Shown: piece by piece, positions 1 through 9,840 of the stretch
How the letters are laid out: each line of letters begins with the position of its first letter
Numbering within the stretch: position 1 is the first letter of the stretch
Assembly (NCBI GenBank): GCA_023614405.1
Contig: CM042689.1
Coordinates: forward strand, 305,885,132-305,949,131
Direction: 5' to 3'
From: Avena insularis
Taxonomy: Eukaryota; Streptophyta; Magnoliopsida; Poales; Poaceae
DNA length: 64,000 nt
Notes under the pieces: generated by a model
The model's database searches: none
What the model was told of the DNA's origin: nothing
What the model saw: only the letters and a program-made list of their open reading frames with translations
Position numbers and translations under genes: made by a program

Positions 1-1208
1 GTTTTTGCGGTATCGACAATCCCAGTTTTGGGTTCCCAGTCGTTTACAGCCACTGGCGCAAACCCTGAGTCCGTCTCGGAGACCGGCCGACTTCGTTGCG
101 GGTAGACTTAGTGGGGTGGCCCCCCGTGCTTGCTTTGGGTCTGGGAAACGTCATGACTTAGGCCCCGCCGACATACCGATGGGTGTATGTTAATTGATCT
201 GGCAAAAAGGGTCGAAGTGCGTGTGGATACTTTGGTGCACCGCAGGTTAAATCTTTTCGAGAAGCCGTGTCCGCGGTTATGGACGACTTGGAGCACAGTG
301 CTTGATCATAGACAACTATAACTAAAGTTTACTGTTATAATTTGACTTGTATCCGATATGACTAGTAATCAGCTTCACTGCAACGGAATGGCTAAATAAA
401 AGTACCAACAACTGCTGGGTTTTGGGATATCTAATGCTTATTGTATCTGACTAGTAAGTGTCGCAACTACAACGGAATGGTTAACTAAAAGTGCCCACTG
501 CTCATTATATCAGGATAACTATCTATATCTGACTAGTAATTGCTGCAACGATAACGGAATAAATAAAACTGCCAACTGTGTGAGTTCCTCGGTTTACTTC
601 CTCGTTTGGTCTCGAGGGGGAAATGCCAGGATGGGTATGTTTTGGTGGTCGCATTAGGTTGGTTCCGAATAGGTCTTTCTTACCCCTCTCTGATAGCCGC
701 TAGTTGTATCGAGTCTCTATAGGTTGTTTAGTGCATGTTGTGCTGCCGCTTCAGTCCACCATACCTATGTAGGCGAGGACCGCCGAATTCTAGCCTCGCC
801 GTGTACTGGCCTCTCTTCGACGCCTCTTTTTCCTTTGCCCTTTGTCGGCACCCTTTTGTTTAGCAGGTTTTTCCGTCGTTAGGTGGTTACCCTTCGCTTG
901 GCCTGCAGGGTTATGGACGCCATTGGTTATTCTTCAGGCTCTTAGCCCCATTTGCATCTTGTCCGTAGCTGGACGCTATCGCTTTTCAAGGTGATTTGGA
1001 TCTTTGTTCTCAGATATCGTATTCTTGACTCATGGAGTCGTGTTGTATATATATCTGTTCTGTGGGTCCCATCGAGGACTGTTGTGTAATGTTATTACTT
1101 CGTTTTCCACCCGCACGAAAGTGCCTGGTGGGCACCTTTGAATCGTTTCTATGCGGGTTTGGCGGGTTTCGCTAAAACTTGCATAGGGCCGATTCTGAGG
1201 GTGTTACA
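1..1208 (+). repeat. 5' LTR, 3'-terminal part
   Basis: Matches 4430-5634 along its whole length and ends ...GGGTGTTACA directly before the primer binding site. Long stretches are identical to the other LTR. The differences are concentrated in a few short GC-rich patches near 1-110, 240, 805-820 and 860-1010. Confidence 0.85.
360..576 (+). repeat. Three-copy degenerate tandem repeat in the 5' LTR
   Basis: Units begin GACTAGTAA at 360, 449 and 531 and each continues into a GCAAC..ACGGAATGGYTAACTAAAAGT-like core, giving a period of 82-89 bases. The same array is present in the other LTR at 4786. Confidence 0.7.
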
Positions 1209-2035
1209 GAGTGGTATCAGAGCTCAGCAGTTGCGATACCCCACAAGTCCAGCCTGTAGGATAACCTAGCTAACGGCCGAAGTAGAGTGTCAAAACTATT
1301 TTGCAAAAATCGGTTGGATAGTTCTGATTAGGTATGATTTTACTCCTTACCCCTCTGCTGCTCTCCTCTCACCTCTGCGTGTTTTGAATCCGCTCTCTTC
1401 TCTCTCTTCGAGTCCAGGATTTCTCGTGGTTGGGTCCCATCGTACCTTCAGGGTTTCGCTTCCTCCTTTGGTAACGGTGTTGCTACATCTGGTCTTCATG
1501 CTATCCGAGGAATCCTTCGTCTGATGGACTTCTCTTTGTTCCTTCTCGTGCCTTCCGGTGTTTTTCGACGCGACGACATCATCTACGCCAGATCCGATGC
1601 AGAGTCTGCATCACTCCTTTGTTCCTGAACCTCGATTGTCGAGATCTACAATCTGAATTCTGAGAGTTGGTTGCATAATTTCCTATTCATGAGCAGAGTA
1701 ATGCTTTGGGTGCGCGATGGACTGATCACCATTCGACTACTCTTATCATTCGCTCTTGCACATTGAATGGTGAATCCTTGCAGTTATACTCCTTCCGCGA
1801 AAGTTAGAGGTGGCCTTACCTTTAACTTCGTCCGTTGGTTATCCGGAGTGTTCTCTCGACGAACGGGATAAACAATCCTTTGTTGGTGGTGTCGCTGATT
1901 TCAAGATGGAGAAAGAACCATTGTTAGTGGTGTCGCGAGGATCTACACGAAGCGAGAAGACGCAGATCGCCGATCTTCCTTCCGGTACCATTAGGCGGAT
2001 CTCGAGGGCGAGATCCATTGTTAGTGGTGTCGAAT
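1209..2035 (+). other. Internal region of the non-coding retrotransposon
   Basis: There is no credible coding sequence; the longest open frame here runs into the next LTR and lacks family resemblance. The second half holds three copies of a TTGTTRGTGGTGTCG motif (about 1879, 1921 and 2018), the last just before the proposed 3' LTR start. No strong polypurine tract is seen next to 2036, which is the main weakness of that boundary. Confidence 0.5.
1212..1223 (+). promoter_or_regulatory. Primer binding site (initiator Met tRNA type)
   Basis: TGGTATCAGAGC lies three bases after the LTR terminus at 1208. It is the standard plant retrotransposon sequence complementary to the 3' end of initiator Met tRNA, and it fixes the element orientation as plus. 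Confidence 0.85.
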
Positions 2036-5000
2036 TGTGGCGCCCCGCAAAACCACTGCTAGAAAATCACGTTGTTTTTGTGCATTGCATCATCATGACC
2101 GCATGCTCATGCCACATTGCATTTGAGCATCGTCATGCCATCTTGCATTTGTTTGCATAAAACTATTTTCGGAAAAACCTATTTTTGTTTTCTAAACGCC
2201 CCGTCTTTGTTCAAACGCAAAACCCGGGTCTCCGGATTACTTTGTTTTGTCTGCCAACGATTTGCAAAAGCCCCGTTGGAATAAATAAAATGTTTATTTT
2301 ATTTTTAGGGGGCAGCCAAACCGGGCCGATCCGACCCAGTCGGCCACCCCCAGTTCAAAACGGTCCACCTAAAACCTAGACCCTTTTCTACCTAGTCCTA
2401 ATCTACCCAAACCCCCTCCACATCACCCCCTACAATCTCTGCTCGCCACCTCACCCTCTCCCTTCCCCCCTAACCTATCCTAGCCCGCCACCTGGCCAAC
2501 CCCCCTCTCTCTTTCTTCCCCCTGGCCCCAGCAACACACACCACACGCCACGCACCCAGGGACCCAGACCAACCCCCGCTCGCCCGCGACCCATCTCCCC
2601 GACCCCGCTCTCTCCTCCTAGACCCACCTCGGCCCTACTGCCCTCTCTCTCCCCGCACACCCGCACCTTCCCCACCGACGCGCCCCACCCCTTCTTCCTT
2701 CCCTCCGGCCTCGCCCCGCCTCTCCAGCGCGCCGCCTCCCTCGTTCTCCTCCTCCCTCGCATCACCACCAGACCCCTCTCTCTCTTCCCGTCCTCCTTCA
2801 TCCTGAGCCGCCCGCCGCCGGGATCCGCAACCGCGCGGCGCGCCGCACCCGGCCGCTGCCCCGTGCCGTCTTGTTGCTAGGCCGTTGTAACAGAGAGGGC
2901 CCCTGGCTCCACAAGATCTGCCTGACGATGTAATTAGCTTCACAAGATCTTCCGAAGGCTGGCACGTCCAAGTTATCCTCGCCACAAGATCTCCTTCCCA
3001 GAACGCCAAGATTCTCGACCCGATGGTCGAGACCCCGAAGCCCCGACGCCCCGGACCCCGAAGCCCGATCCCGGTGATCCGAAGGCCACGCCAAGACCCA
3101 GATCCGAAGACCGCCAAGATCGTCACCGGTACGACAAGCACTTCCCCGCGGAACGCCAAGTTCTGCATCCCGAACGCCAAAACCGACCCGATACAAGGAC
3201 CCGGCAAGATCTTCGCGACGTCAAGATCGACCGCTTGGACCCAAGTTCTCCGTCACGACACAACAAGTTCTCCACCTCGAATCTGGACCTCGATCCCGTC
3301 GAACCCTGAACCCTGTCGAACCCCAAACCCCGGAGCCCCAAGATCTGCCGAACCCTAATGTGTGACCCCTTTTCTCGAGCCCTATTTTATAAATGAAATA
3401 TAAACCTGTTGCATAATAAATGTTCATGCATGCATATTTGTTTGGTATGGGGGCATTATGCCGATTCACCATATAATTAAATATGGGGCCCATATGCGGG
3501 CAAATCTAGTCTTATATTGGTCCCATTTAAATTTGTGTAGCGAACCGGTGCTATCTTTTGCCATGTTATTACAACATTTAAATTGCGGGGTATTTAAACA
3601 ACATGAACCACCTAAATATTTGTCGGGACCCCGGTTCCACTTAATATTGCCCAATTGCATCGCAATCTTTGCCATGTCATACATCATACATGCATCATAC
3701 CCGATCTTTTGCCGTAGTATTAAATATTGCATCCGGTGTTTATTCTAGTGTTTTGGTTCTTCGCGGATAAGGCCGTTGAGTTGATGTGAGCTTCGCCCCG
3801 ATCTTCGGATGAACCTTCGGCAATGTTTTCAGGCGAGCATCTCCCCCTTTCTACCTATCTTACTTTTATAGTATTTACTCCCTCCTGTTGATCTATTGCT
3901 ATCTGTGTTGCGTTGCTCTAGTTTTCGTACCCGTGATATCCCCTACAGCCTTATATTGCCTTGGGCACGTCCTAGTACCTGTTGTTTGGTAGATAGTTGG
4001 ACCTGCGCGTCGTAGTCGCTTGCTCTAGTGCTGTTGCATGTCGTCAAGTACCACAGTTGTTGGAGTATTGCCGTATGTTTAAGGTTGGAGATGATCATGG
4101 CTTTAATTATCGTTTACTTTAATTACTGTTTAACAACTAAAATTGAAGTAGGTAAGCAGAGGCACAGGTGGGCAATAGATGTTATTTGGTTGTTAACCGT
4201 CCACTTGTGTCCCGTAGGACCCCGAGTTCTTGACACCTGTTCCGAGATCGAGCGCGCTAACCACATGTGGGATGTATGGGCACCCCATCGATTTAGTACC
4301 TGATTTCAAAGTACTGTCTTGAGGGGCCAAGTAGTTTGGGGCTTTATTACTATCCTGTACTTATGCCATGCTTTATCGCTTTATTTACGTTTGTGCGAGG
4401 AGCACACTGCATCGCTTAGGAAAGCGGAGTGTTTTTGGATATCGACAATCCCAGTTTTGGGTTCCCAATCGTTCTGACCATCGCAAACCCGAGTCCGTCT
4501 CGAGACCGGCCGACTTTGCTATGGTAGACTTAGTGGGGTGGCCCCCCGTGCTTGCTTTGGGTCTGGGAAACGTCATGACTTAGGCCCCGCCGACATACCG
4601 ATGGGTGTATGTTAATTGATCTGGCAAAAAGGGTCGAAGTGCGTGTGGATACTTTGGTGCACCCCTGCAGGGTTAAATCTTTTCGAGAAGCCGTGTCCGC
4701 GGTTATGGACGACTTGGAGCACAGTGCTTGATCATAGACAACTATAACTAAAGTTTACTGTTATAATTTGACTTGTATCCGATATGACTAGTAATCAGCT
4801 TCACTGCAACGGAATGGCTAAATAAAAGTACCAACAACTGCTGGGTTTTGGGATATCTAATGCTTATTGTATCTGACTAGTAAGTGTCGCAACTACAACG
4901 GAATGGTTAACTAAAAGTGCCCACTGCTCATTATATCAGGATAACTATCTATATCTGACTAGTAATTGCTGCAACGATAACGGAATAAATAAAACTGCCA

Positions 5001-5634
5001 ACTGTGTGAGTTCCTCGGTTTACTTCCTCGTTTGGTCTCGAGGGGGAAATGCCAGGATGGGTATGTTTTGGTGGTCGCATCAGGTTGGTTCCGAATAGGT
5101 CTTTCTTACCCCTCTCTGATAGCCGCTAGTTGTATCGAGTCTCTATAGGTTGTTTAGTGCATGCTGTGCTGCCGCTTCAGTCCACCATACCTATGTAGGT
5201 GAGGACCGCCGAATTCTAGCCTCGCCGTGTCGCCTCGATCGACGCCTCTTTTTCCTTTGCCCTTTGTCGGCACCCTTTTGTTTTAGCAGGTTTGGCGTCG
5301 TTAGCGTGGTTACCCTTCCGCCTTGGCTCCGGGCAGGTTATGGACGCCATTGGTTATTCTTCAGGCTCTTAGCCCCATTTGCATCTTGTCCGTATCGGAC
5401 GCTCTATCGCTTTCAAGGTGATTTGGATCTTTGTTCAGATATTCGTATTCTTGACTCATGGAGTCGTGTTGTATATATATCTGTTCTGTGGGTCCCATCG
5501 AGGACTGTTGTGTAATGTTATTACTTCGTTTTCCACCCGCACGAAAGTGCCTGGTGGGCACCTTTGAATCGTTTCTATGCGGGTTTGGCGGGTTTCGCTA
5601 AAACTTGCATAGGGCCGATTCTGAGGGTGTTACA
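2036..5634 (+). repeat. 3' LTR of the non-coding retrotransposon (about 3.6 kb)
   Basis: The right end at 5634 is certain by comparison with 1208. The left end is inferred from TGTGGCGCCCCG at 2036, which mirrors the terminal GGGTGTTACA. Inside is a strongly C/T-rich block (about 2390-2800) and a GC-rich block with repeated CAAGATC and CCCCGAAGCC-like words (2900-3360). This resembles the organisation of the other long LTRs in this window at 30196 and 61046. Open frames on both strands of the C/T-rich block are composition artefacts. Confidence 0.55.
4786..5003 (+). repeat. Three-copy degenerate tandem repeat in the 3' LTR
   Basis: Same GACTAGTAA-initiated units as at 360-576, here identical base for base over most of their length. 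This supports a recent origin of the two LTRs from one template. Confidence 0.7.
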
Positions 5635-6243
5635 CGCAGCACCGGAAGAAGTTCCTGTGGTGCCTGCACCAATAAGAGAGGAAGCTAATGATGATGATCA
5701 TGAAACTTCGGTTGTAGTTGCTACAGAGCCTCGCAGGTCAACGAGAATTCGTACCACTCTTGATTGGTATGATCCCGTTATGAATGTCATATTGGTGGAC
5801 AACACCGATGACCCTGCGACATATGAGGAAGCGATGATGAGCCCAGATTCCAATAAATGGCAAGAAGCCATGAAATCCGAGATTGGATCCATGTACGAAA
5901 ACCAAGTGTGGACTTTGGTGGACTTACCGGATGGCCGGAAGGCTGTTGAGAACAAATGGATTTTCAAGAAGAAAACAGATGCTGATGGTAATGTTACTGT
6001 CTATAAAGCTCGACTTGCCGCAAAAGGGTTTCGACAAATTCAAGGAGTTGACTACGATGAGACTTTCTCACCTGTAGCGAAGCTAAAGTCTGTGAGGATT
6101 ATGTTAGCAATCGCTGCATATTATGATTATGAGATATGGCAGATGGATGTCAAAACAGCATTCCTCAATGGAGACATTGATGAAGAGCTGTATATGATGC
6201 AACCCAAAGGTTTTGTCGATCCTAAAGATGCTAACAAAGTATG
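5635..6243 (+). pseudogene. Copia pol, reverse transcriptase N-terminal part
   Basis: An open frame carries, in order, the pre-RT linker (RRSTRIRTTLDWY), WQEAMKSEIGSM, NKWIFKKKTDADG, YKARLAAKGF, DYDETFSPVAKLKSVR and the RT motif QMDVKTAFLNGDIDEELYM. It ends at codons N-K-V-C where the solo LTR is inserted. Upstream it is cut by the long-LTR element, so no start codon belongs to it. The frame is intact in this stretch. When functional the protein would copy element RNA into cDNA in virus-like particles. Confidence 0.92.
6239..6243 (+). repeat. Target-site duplication GTATG (left)
   Basis: GTATG here and at 8664-8668 flank the inserted solo LTR. Joining across one copy gives codons for NKVCKLQRSIYGLKQ, the expected uninterrupted Copia RT sequence. 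Confidence 0.92.
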
Positions 6244-7157
6244 TGAAAGGGCATGTATGCCCCCATGTGTGGTTTTGGTAATTAATGACAATCTCTATGG
6301 ACTAATGTGTAAATTGAGTTTCACTTGTAGGTTTGTCCATTGGCATCGCTTGGGCCATGTGTTGGTCTCAAGGTTGGAAGATGAAGAAATGTCCAAGGGC
6401 TTTGTGCCCATTGGAATCATGAAGAAAGAAGGAGCTTGAAGGTCGATCAAGGCATGTGCAAAGAGTTGCATCAAGATGGATCAACCTCAAGTAAGGATGA
6501 AGAAGGACGAGCTCAAGATGCGCCATCTCTAGAAGATCTCATGCTTGAAGCTTGCCATCCTCGTGCTCATGGAATGATGAAGACAAGTTCAAAGAAGAGG
6601 TTTCCCCATGGAATATGGGGGAGCATTTTGCAAGTCTTCATCAAGCAACAGCGAGCAAGAGCAAACAAGAAAGGTGTTCCCACTATAGAAGAACAAGACG
6701 GTCTACATCAAGTTCAAGTGGGACGCTCAAGGCAAAGGTATGTTGGTAGGGCTTCTCTTTTGCCGGTCTCGTGTTGTTAGTTTGGAGACCGGGTTTAGGA
6801 TAGATAGCCGTACTATCAAGAGGGGCTCTCAAGCGGGTGTCTCGTTTGCATCGTTCGGAGAGAGCTCAAACCTTTGCATTCATAGCATCATCTTTCTTGG
6901 TTGTTATTTGGTTCTTGTCCATGAGAGGATCTAGAGCTTGTGGTCATCATCATAACAAGCTCTACTTCATCATCTAAGGATTTCACTTGCATATCTTATT
7001 GCGGTTTTTGATCTTGCGAGTTTTCCGGCTCCACACCTTTGGAGTTCATCATCTAAGGATTCTATTCGTCGTTATCTTTCCAACAAAATTGGTTTCATCC
7101 CATTTGGAGTTCGGATGCAAAAGTTATTATGCTTTTGGTTTTCTCGGTTTCGAATTT

Positions 7158-7518
7158 CTCGACCGGAAGTTCCGCTTCCCACCGGAAGTTCCGCTTAGGG
7201 CATCTTTGCCGAAAGTTCCGGTGGAAGTTCGGTCTTCTTCCGCCACGCCAAGAACCTTCGCTTTTGAAGCGTTCTATTTGCCGGAACTTTGTCGGAACTT
7301 GCCCGGAAGTTCACCGGAACTTCCGGTCTGTTTTGACCGGAACTTCCGGTTGCGCTTCTGGAGCGGGCGTCAACGGGTCTGATGACCGTTGGAGCCAGGC
7401 TGGGCGGAACTTCCGCCCCAGAGCCGGAAGTTCCGGCCTTGATTCGTTTTTTCAGCTCCAGTTTTCCGCTGGCTGGGTGCCACCGAACTTCCGCCTCCCA
7501 CCGGAAGTTCCGCCAGTG
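7158..7518 (+). repeat. Array of GGAAGTTCC/GGAACTTCC palindromes
   Basis: About seven full GGAAGTTCC or GGAACTTCC words (each the reverse complement of the other), most extended to CCGGAAGTTCCGG-like palindromes, plus several partial ones. They are irregularly spaced over about 360 bases upstream of the TATA-like TTTAAAAG of the solo LTR. The spacers are unrelated, so this is not a simple tandem repeat. Confidence 0.8.
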
Positions 7519-7974
7519 TCATGAATGCCCATAACGGCAGATCCGGGAGCCCTTTAAAAGGGGCTCCTCTTCCCCTTCGTGGGTACTAGCTTTTCTTCTT
7601 GGTTCTTGGCTTTCTCTCTCTCCTCCATTGTCAACCTTGAAGAAGCTTTCCCTCTCCCTTTCCCCTCCTATGATTCTTGCATCTTTTTGAGGGTTTTGAG
7701 AGAGGAGATCTAGATCTACAATCCCCCCAAGTCAAATCCTTTCTTTGTGAAGGAATCATTGGGATCTAGATCTTGGAGAGTTTTGTGTTCTCCTCTTGTG
7801 TTCTTCCTCCCTTATTCCCCCAATAGCTTTTGTAGCTTTGTTGGAATTTGGGAGAGAAGGACTTGCCCTTGCATTTGGTGCATAGGTTTGAGTTCTCCTC
7901 GGAGATTCAAGTAGTTCAAGCTTGTGAGCTTGTTTCTCTTGGGTTCCTTGGAACCCTAGACGGTTGTGTGGTTG

Positions 7975-8075
7975 GATTGTTGACCTTTTGTGGTCTTGTT
8001 GACCTTTTGTGGTCTTGTAGCCTTTTGTGGCATTGTTGGCCTTTTGTGGCATTGTTGGCCTTTTGTGGCTTTGTT
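7975..8075 (+). repeat. CCTTTTGTGG short tandem array
   Basis: Five to six copies of a TTG(A/G)CCTTTTGTGG-type unit with a period of about 20 bases. Further single GCCTTTTGTGG words follow at about 8168 and 8202. It lies in the transcribed part of the solo LTR and codes for nothing recognisable. Confidence 0.75.
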
Positions 8076-8663
8076 GTTGGGAGCCTCCAATTGAGTTGTG
8101 GAGTTAGCCCCAATCTTGTACGGGTTCGGTGACCGCCCTCAAGCGTCCCATAGTGGAGCAAGTGCCCGCCTTTTGTGGTGCGCACTTGGGAGAATAGGGT
8201 GAGCCTTTTGTGGTGTCGGTGAGTTGCGTGCTTCCGCATCCGGGGTGAGGCCTTGTGTGGCGTTGGGTGAGCATCGAGCCACCACACCTCGAGGTGAGCC
8301 ATTTGTGGCGTTCGGAGAGCATTGCGCCATCGCACCTCTCCAACGGATACGTAGCTTCTTTGGAAGTGAACTTCGGGAAACAAATCTTTGTCTCCACGTC
8401 CATCGGTTATCTCTCAACCGAACCCTTTACTTATGCACCTTACATTGTGATAGCCATCGTGCTTGAAGTTTTATACCTTGCTATCACCTTGTTGCTTGTA
8501 TTGCTTAGCATAGGTTGTTGGTGCACCTAGGTGAACTTAGTGGCTAGGTTTTTGTGCTCAATAAATTAAACGTTAGTTTTGTTCCGCATTTACTTGAGCC
8601 TAAACCGTAATTATTTTAAAAGCCTATTCACCCCCCCTCTAGGCGACTTCCTTTGTACTTTTA

Positions 8664-9806
8664 GTATGCAAACTTCAACGGTCCATATATGGATTGAAGC
8701 AAGCATCCCGAAGTTGGAATCAACGTTTTGATAAGGTTATCAAAAGTTTTGGTTTTATACAAACTTATGGAGAAGCTTGTATTTACAAGAAAGTGAGTGG
8801 GAGCTCTGTAGCATTCTTAATACTATATGTAGATGACATATTGTTGATTGGGAATGATGTAGACCTTCTTAATAGTGTCAAGGAATACTTGAATAATAGT
8901 TTTTCAATGAAGGATCTTGGCGAAGCAGCTTACATATTAGGAATAAAGATTTATAGAGATAGATCGAGACGCCTAATATCATTGTCACAAAGTACATATT
9001 TTGACAAAGTTCTAAAGAGGTTTGCAATGGAAGATAGCAAGAAAGGGTTCTTGCCCATGTTGCCCAATACGACCTTGAGTAAAACTCAAAGTCTGACAAC
9101 GGCAGAAGATAGAGAAAGGATGAATAAGACTCCCTATGCCTCAGCCATAGGATCTCTAATGTATGCCATGCTATGTACTAGACCTGACATTGCATATGCT
9201 ATTAGTTTAACTAGCAGATATCAAAGTGATCCAGGAGTGGATCATTGGACAGCGGTCAAAAACATCCTTAAGTACTTGAGAAGAACTAAGGATATGTTTC
9301 TTTCTTATGGAGGTGACGAACAACTCGTTGTTAATGGTTACACCGATGCTAGTTGGAACACCGATCCGGATGATTCTAAATCACAATCTGGATACATATT
9401 TACTTTGAATGGTGCAGCAGTTAGCTGGAGGAGTGCAAAGCAAAGCGTTGTGGCGAGATCTTCAACTGAATCGGAATACATGGCTGCTTCGGAGGCTTCA
9501 CAAGAAGCGATATGGATGAAAGAGTTCATTACAGAGCTGGGTGTGGTTCCTAGCGCTGGACCCAATGTCTATCTACTGTGATAACATGGGCTCCATAGCC
9601 AATGCGCAAGAACCAAGGTCACACAAGAAGCTGAAGCACATCAAGCTGCGATTTCACGCTATTCGATAACATGTCCAAGATGGGACATAAAGATTTGCAA
9701 AGTACACACAGATCTGAATGTGGCGGATCTGTTGACTAAACCTCTCCCGAGGGCAAAACATGACCAGCACCAAACTGCCATGGGTGTTCGGTATATTACC
9801 ATGTAA
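8664..9806 (+). pseudogene. Copia pol, RT C-terminal part and RNase H
   Basis: Resumes in frame with 6243 after the solo LTR. RT motifs YGLKQASRSWNQRFD and the catalytic LYVDDILLIGND are intact. They are followed by SMKDLGEAAYILGIKIYRD and the RNase H domain with GYTDASWNTDPDDSKSQSGY and STESEYMAASEA. A single-base frameshift near 9540-9560 puts the conserved IYCDN, the RNase H tail (NVADLLTKPLPR) and the stop at 9804-9806 in another frame, with one further nonsense codon (HAIR-stop). The catalytic residues are largely kept, so the decay is modest. Confidence 0.92.
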
Positions 9807-9828
9807 TCTAGATTAGATGACTCTAGTG

Positions 9829-9840
9829 CAAGTGGGAGAC
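9829..9840 (+). other. Polypurine tract of the Copia element
   Basis: AAGTGGGAGAC directly precedes TGTTGG of the LTR. It is the standard plus-strand priming site and fixes the LTR start at 9841. Confidence 0.85.

Larger units (their letters stand above)
1..5634 (+). mobile_element. Non-coding long-LTR retrotransposon (LARD-like), left end outside window
   Basis: Positions 1-1208 and about 4430-5634 are near-identical direct repeats. The first copy is followed by an initiator-Met-type primer binding site, so it is the end of the 5' LTR. The second ends in the same GAGGGTGTTACA and is the end of the 3' LTR. A probable LTR start, TGTGGCGCCC at 2036, pairs with that terminus (TGTrrCrCCC). This gives an LTR of about 3.6 kb around an internal region of only 0.83 kb. 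No gag or pol reading frame is visible, so the element is non-autonomous. It sits inside a Copia pol gene that resumes at 5635. The 5 bases there, CGCAG, should be one half of the target duplication; the other half lies left of the window. Confidence 0.75.
6244..8663 (+). mobile_element. Solo LTR, 2,420 bp, inserted in Copia reverse transcriptase
   Basis: Begins TGAAAGGGC and ends GTACTTTTA, flanked by GTATG duplications. The TGAAAG start pairs with CTTTTA, a one-base decay of the usual CTTTCA, so the canonical terminal CA is lost. The stretch before the end, CACCCCCCCTCTAGGCGAC-like, is common at the 3' ends of grass Copia LTRs that end CTTTCA. No primer site, polypurine tract or coding domain is present, so this is a recombination-derived solo LTR. 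A TATA-like TTTAAAAG with a CT-rich start region lies at about 7553-7700. Confidence 0.82.

Noticed and set aside
2475..3358. Several overlapping open frames on both strands in the C/T-rich block of the first long LTR
   Set aside because: They overlap in many frames, have low-complexity Arg/Gly/Pro composition, lie inside an LTR, and match no family.
7158..7518. CRISPR-like array
   Set aside because: Repeat units are short palindromes with irregular spacing inside a plant LTR; there is no leader or cas context.
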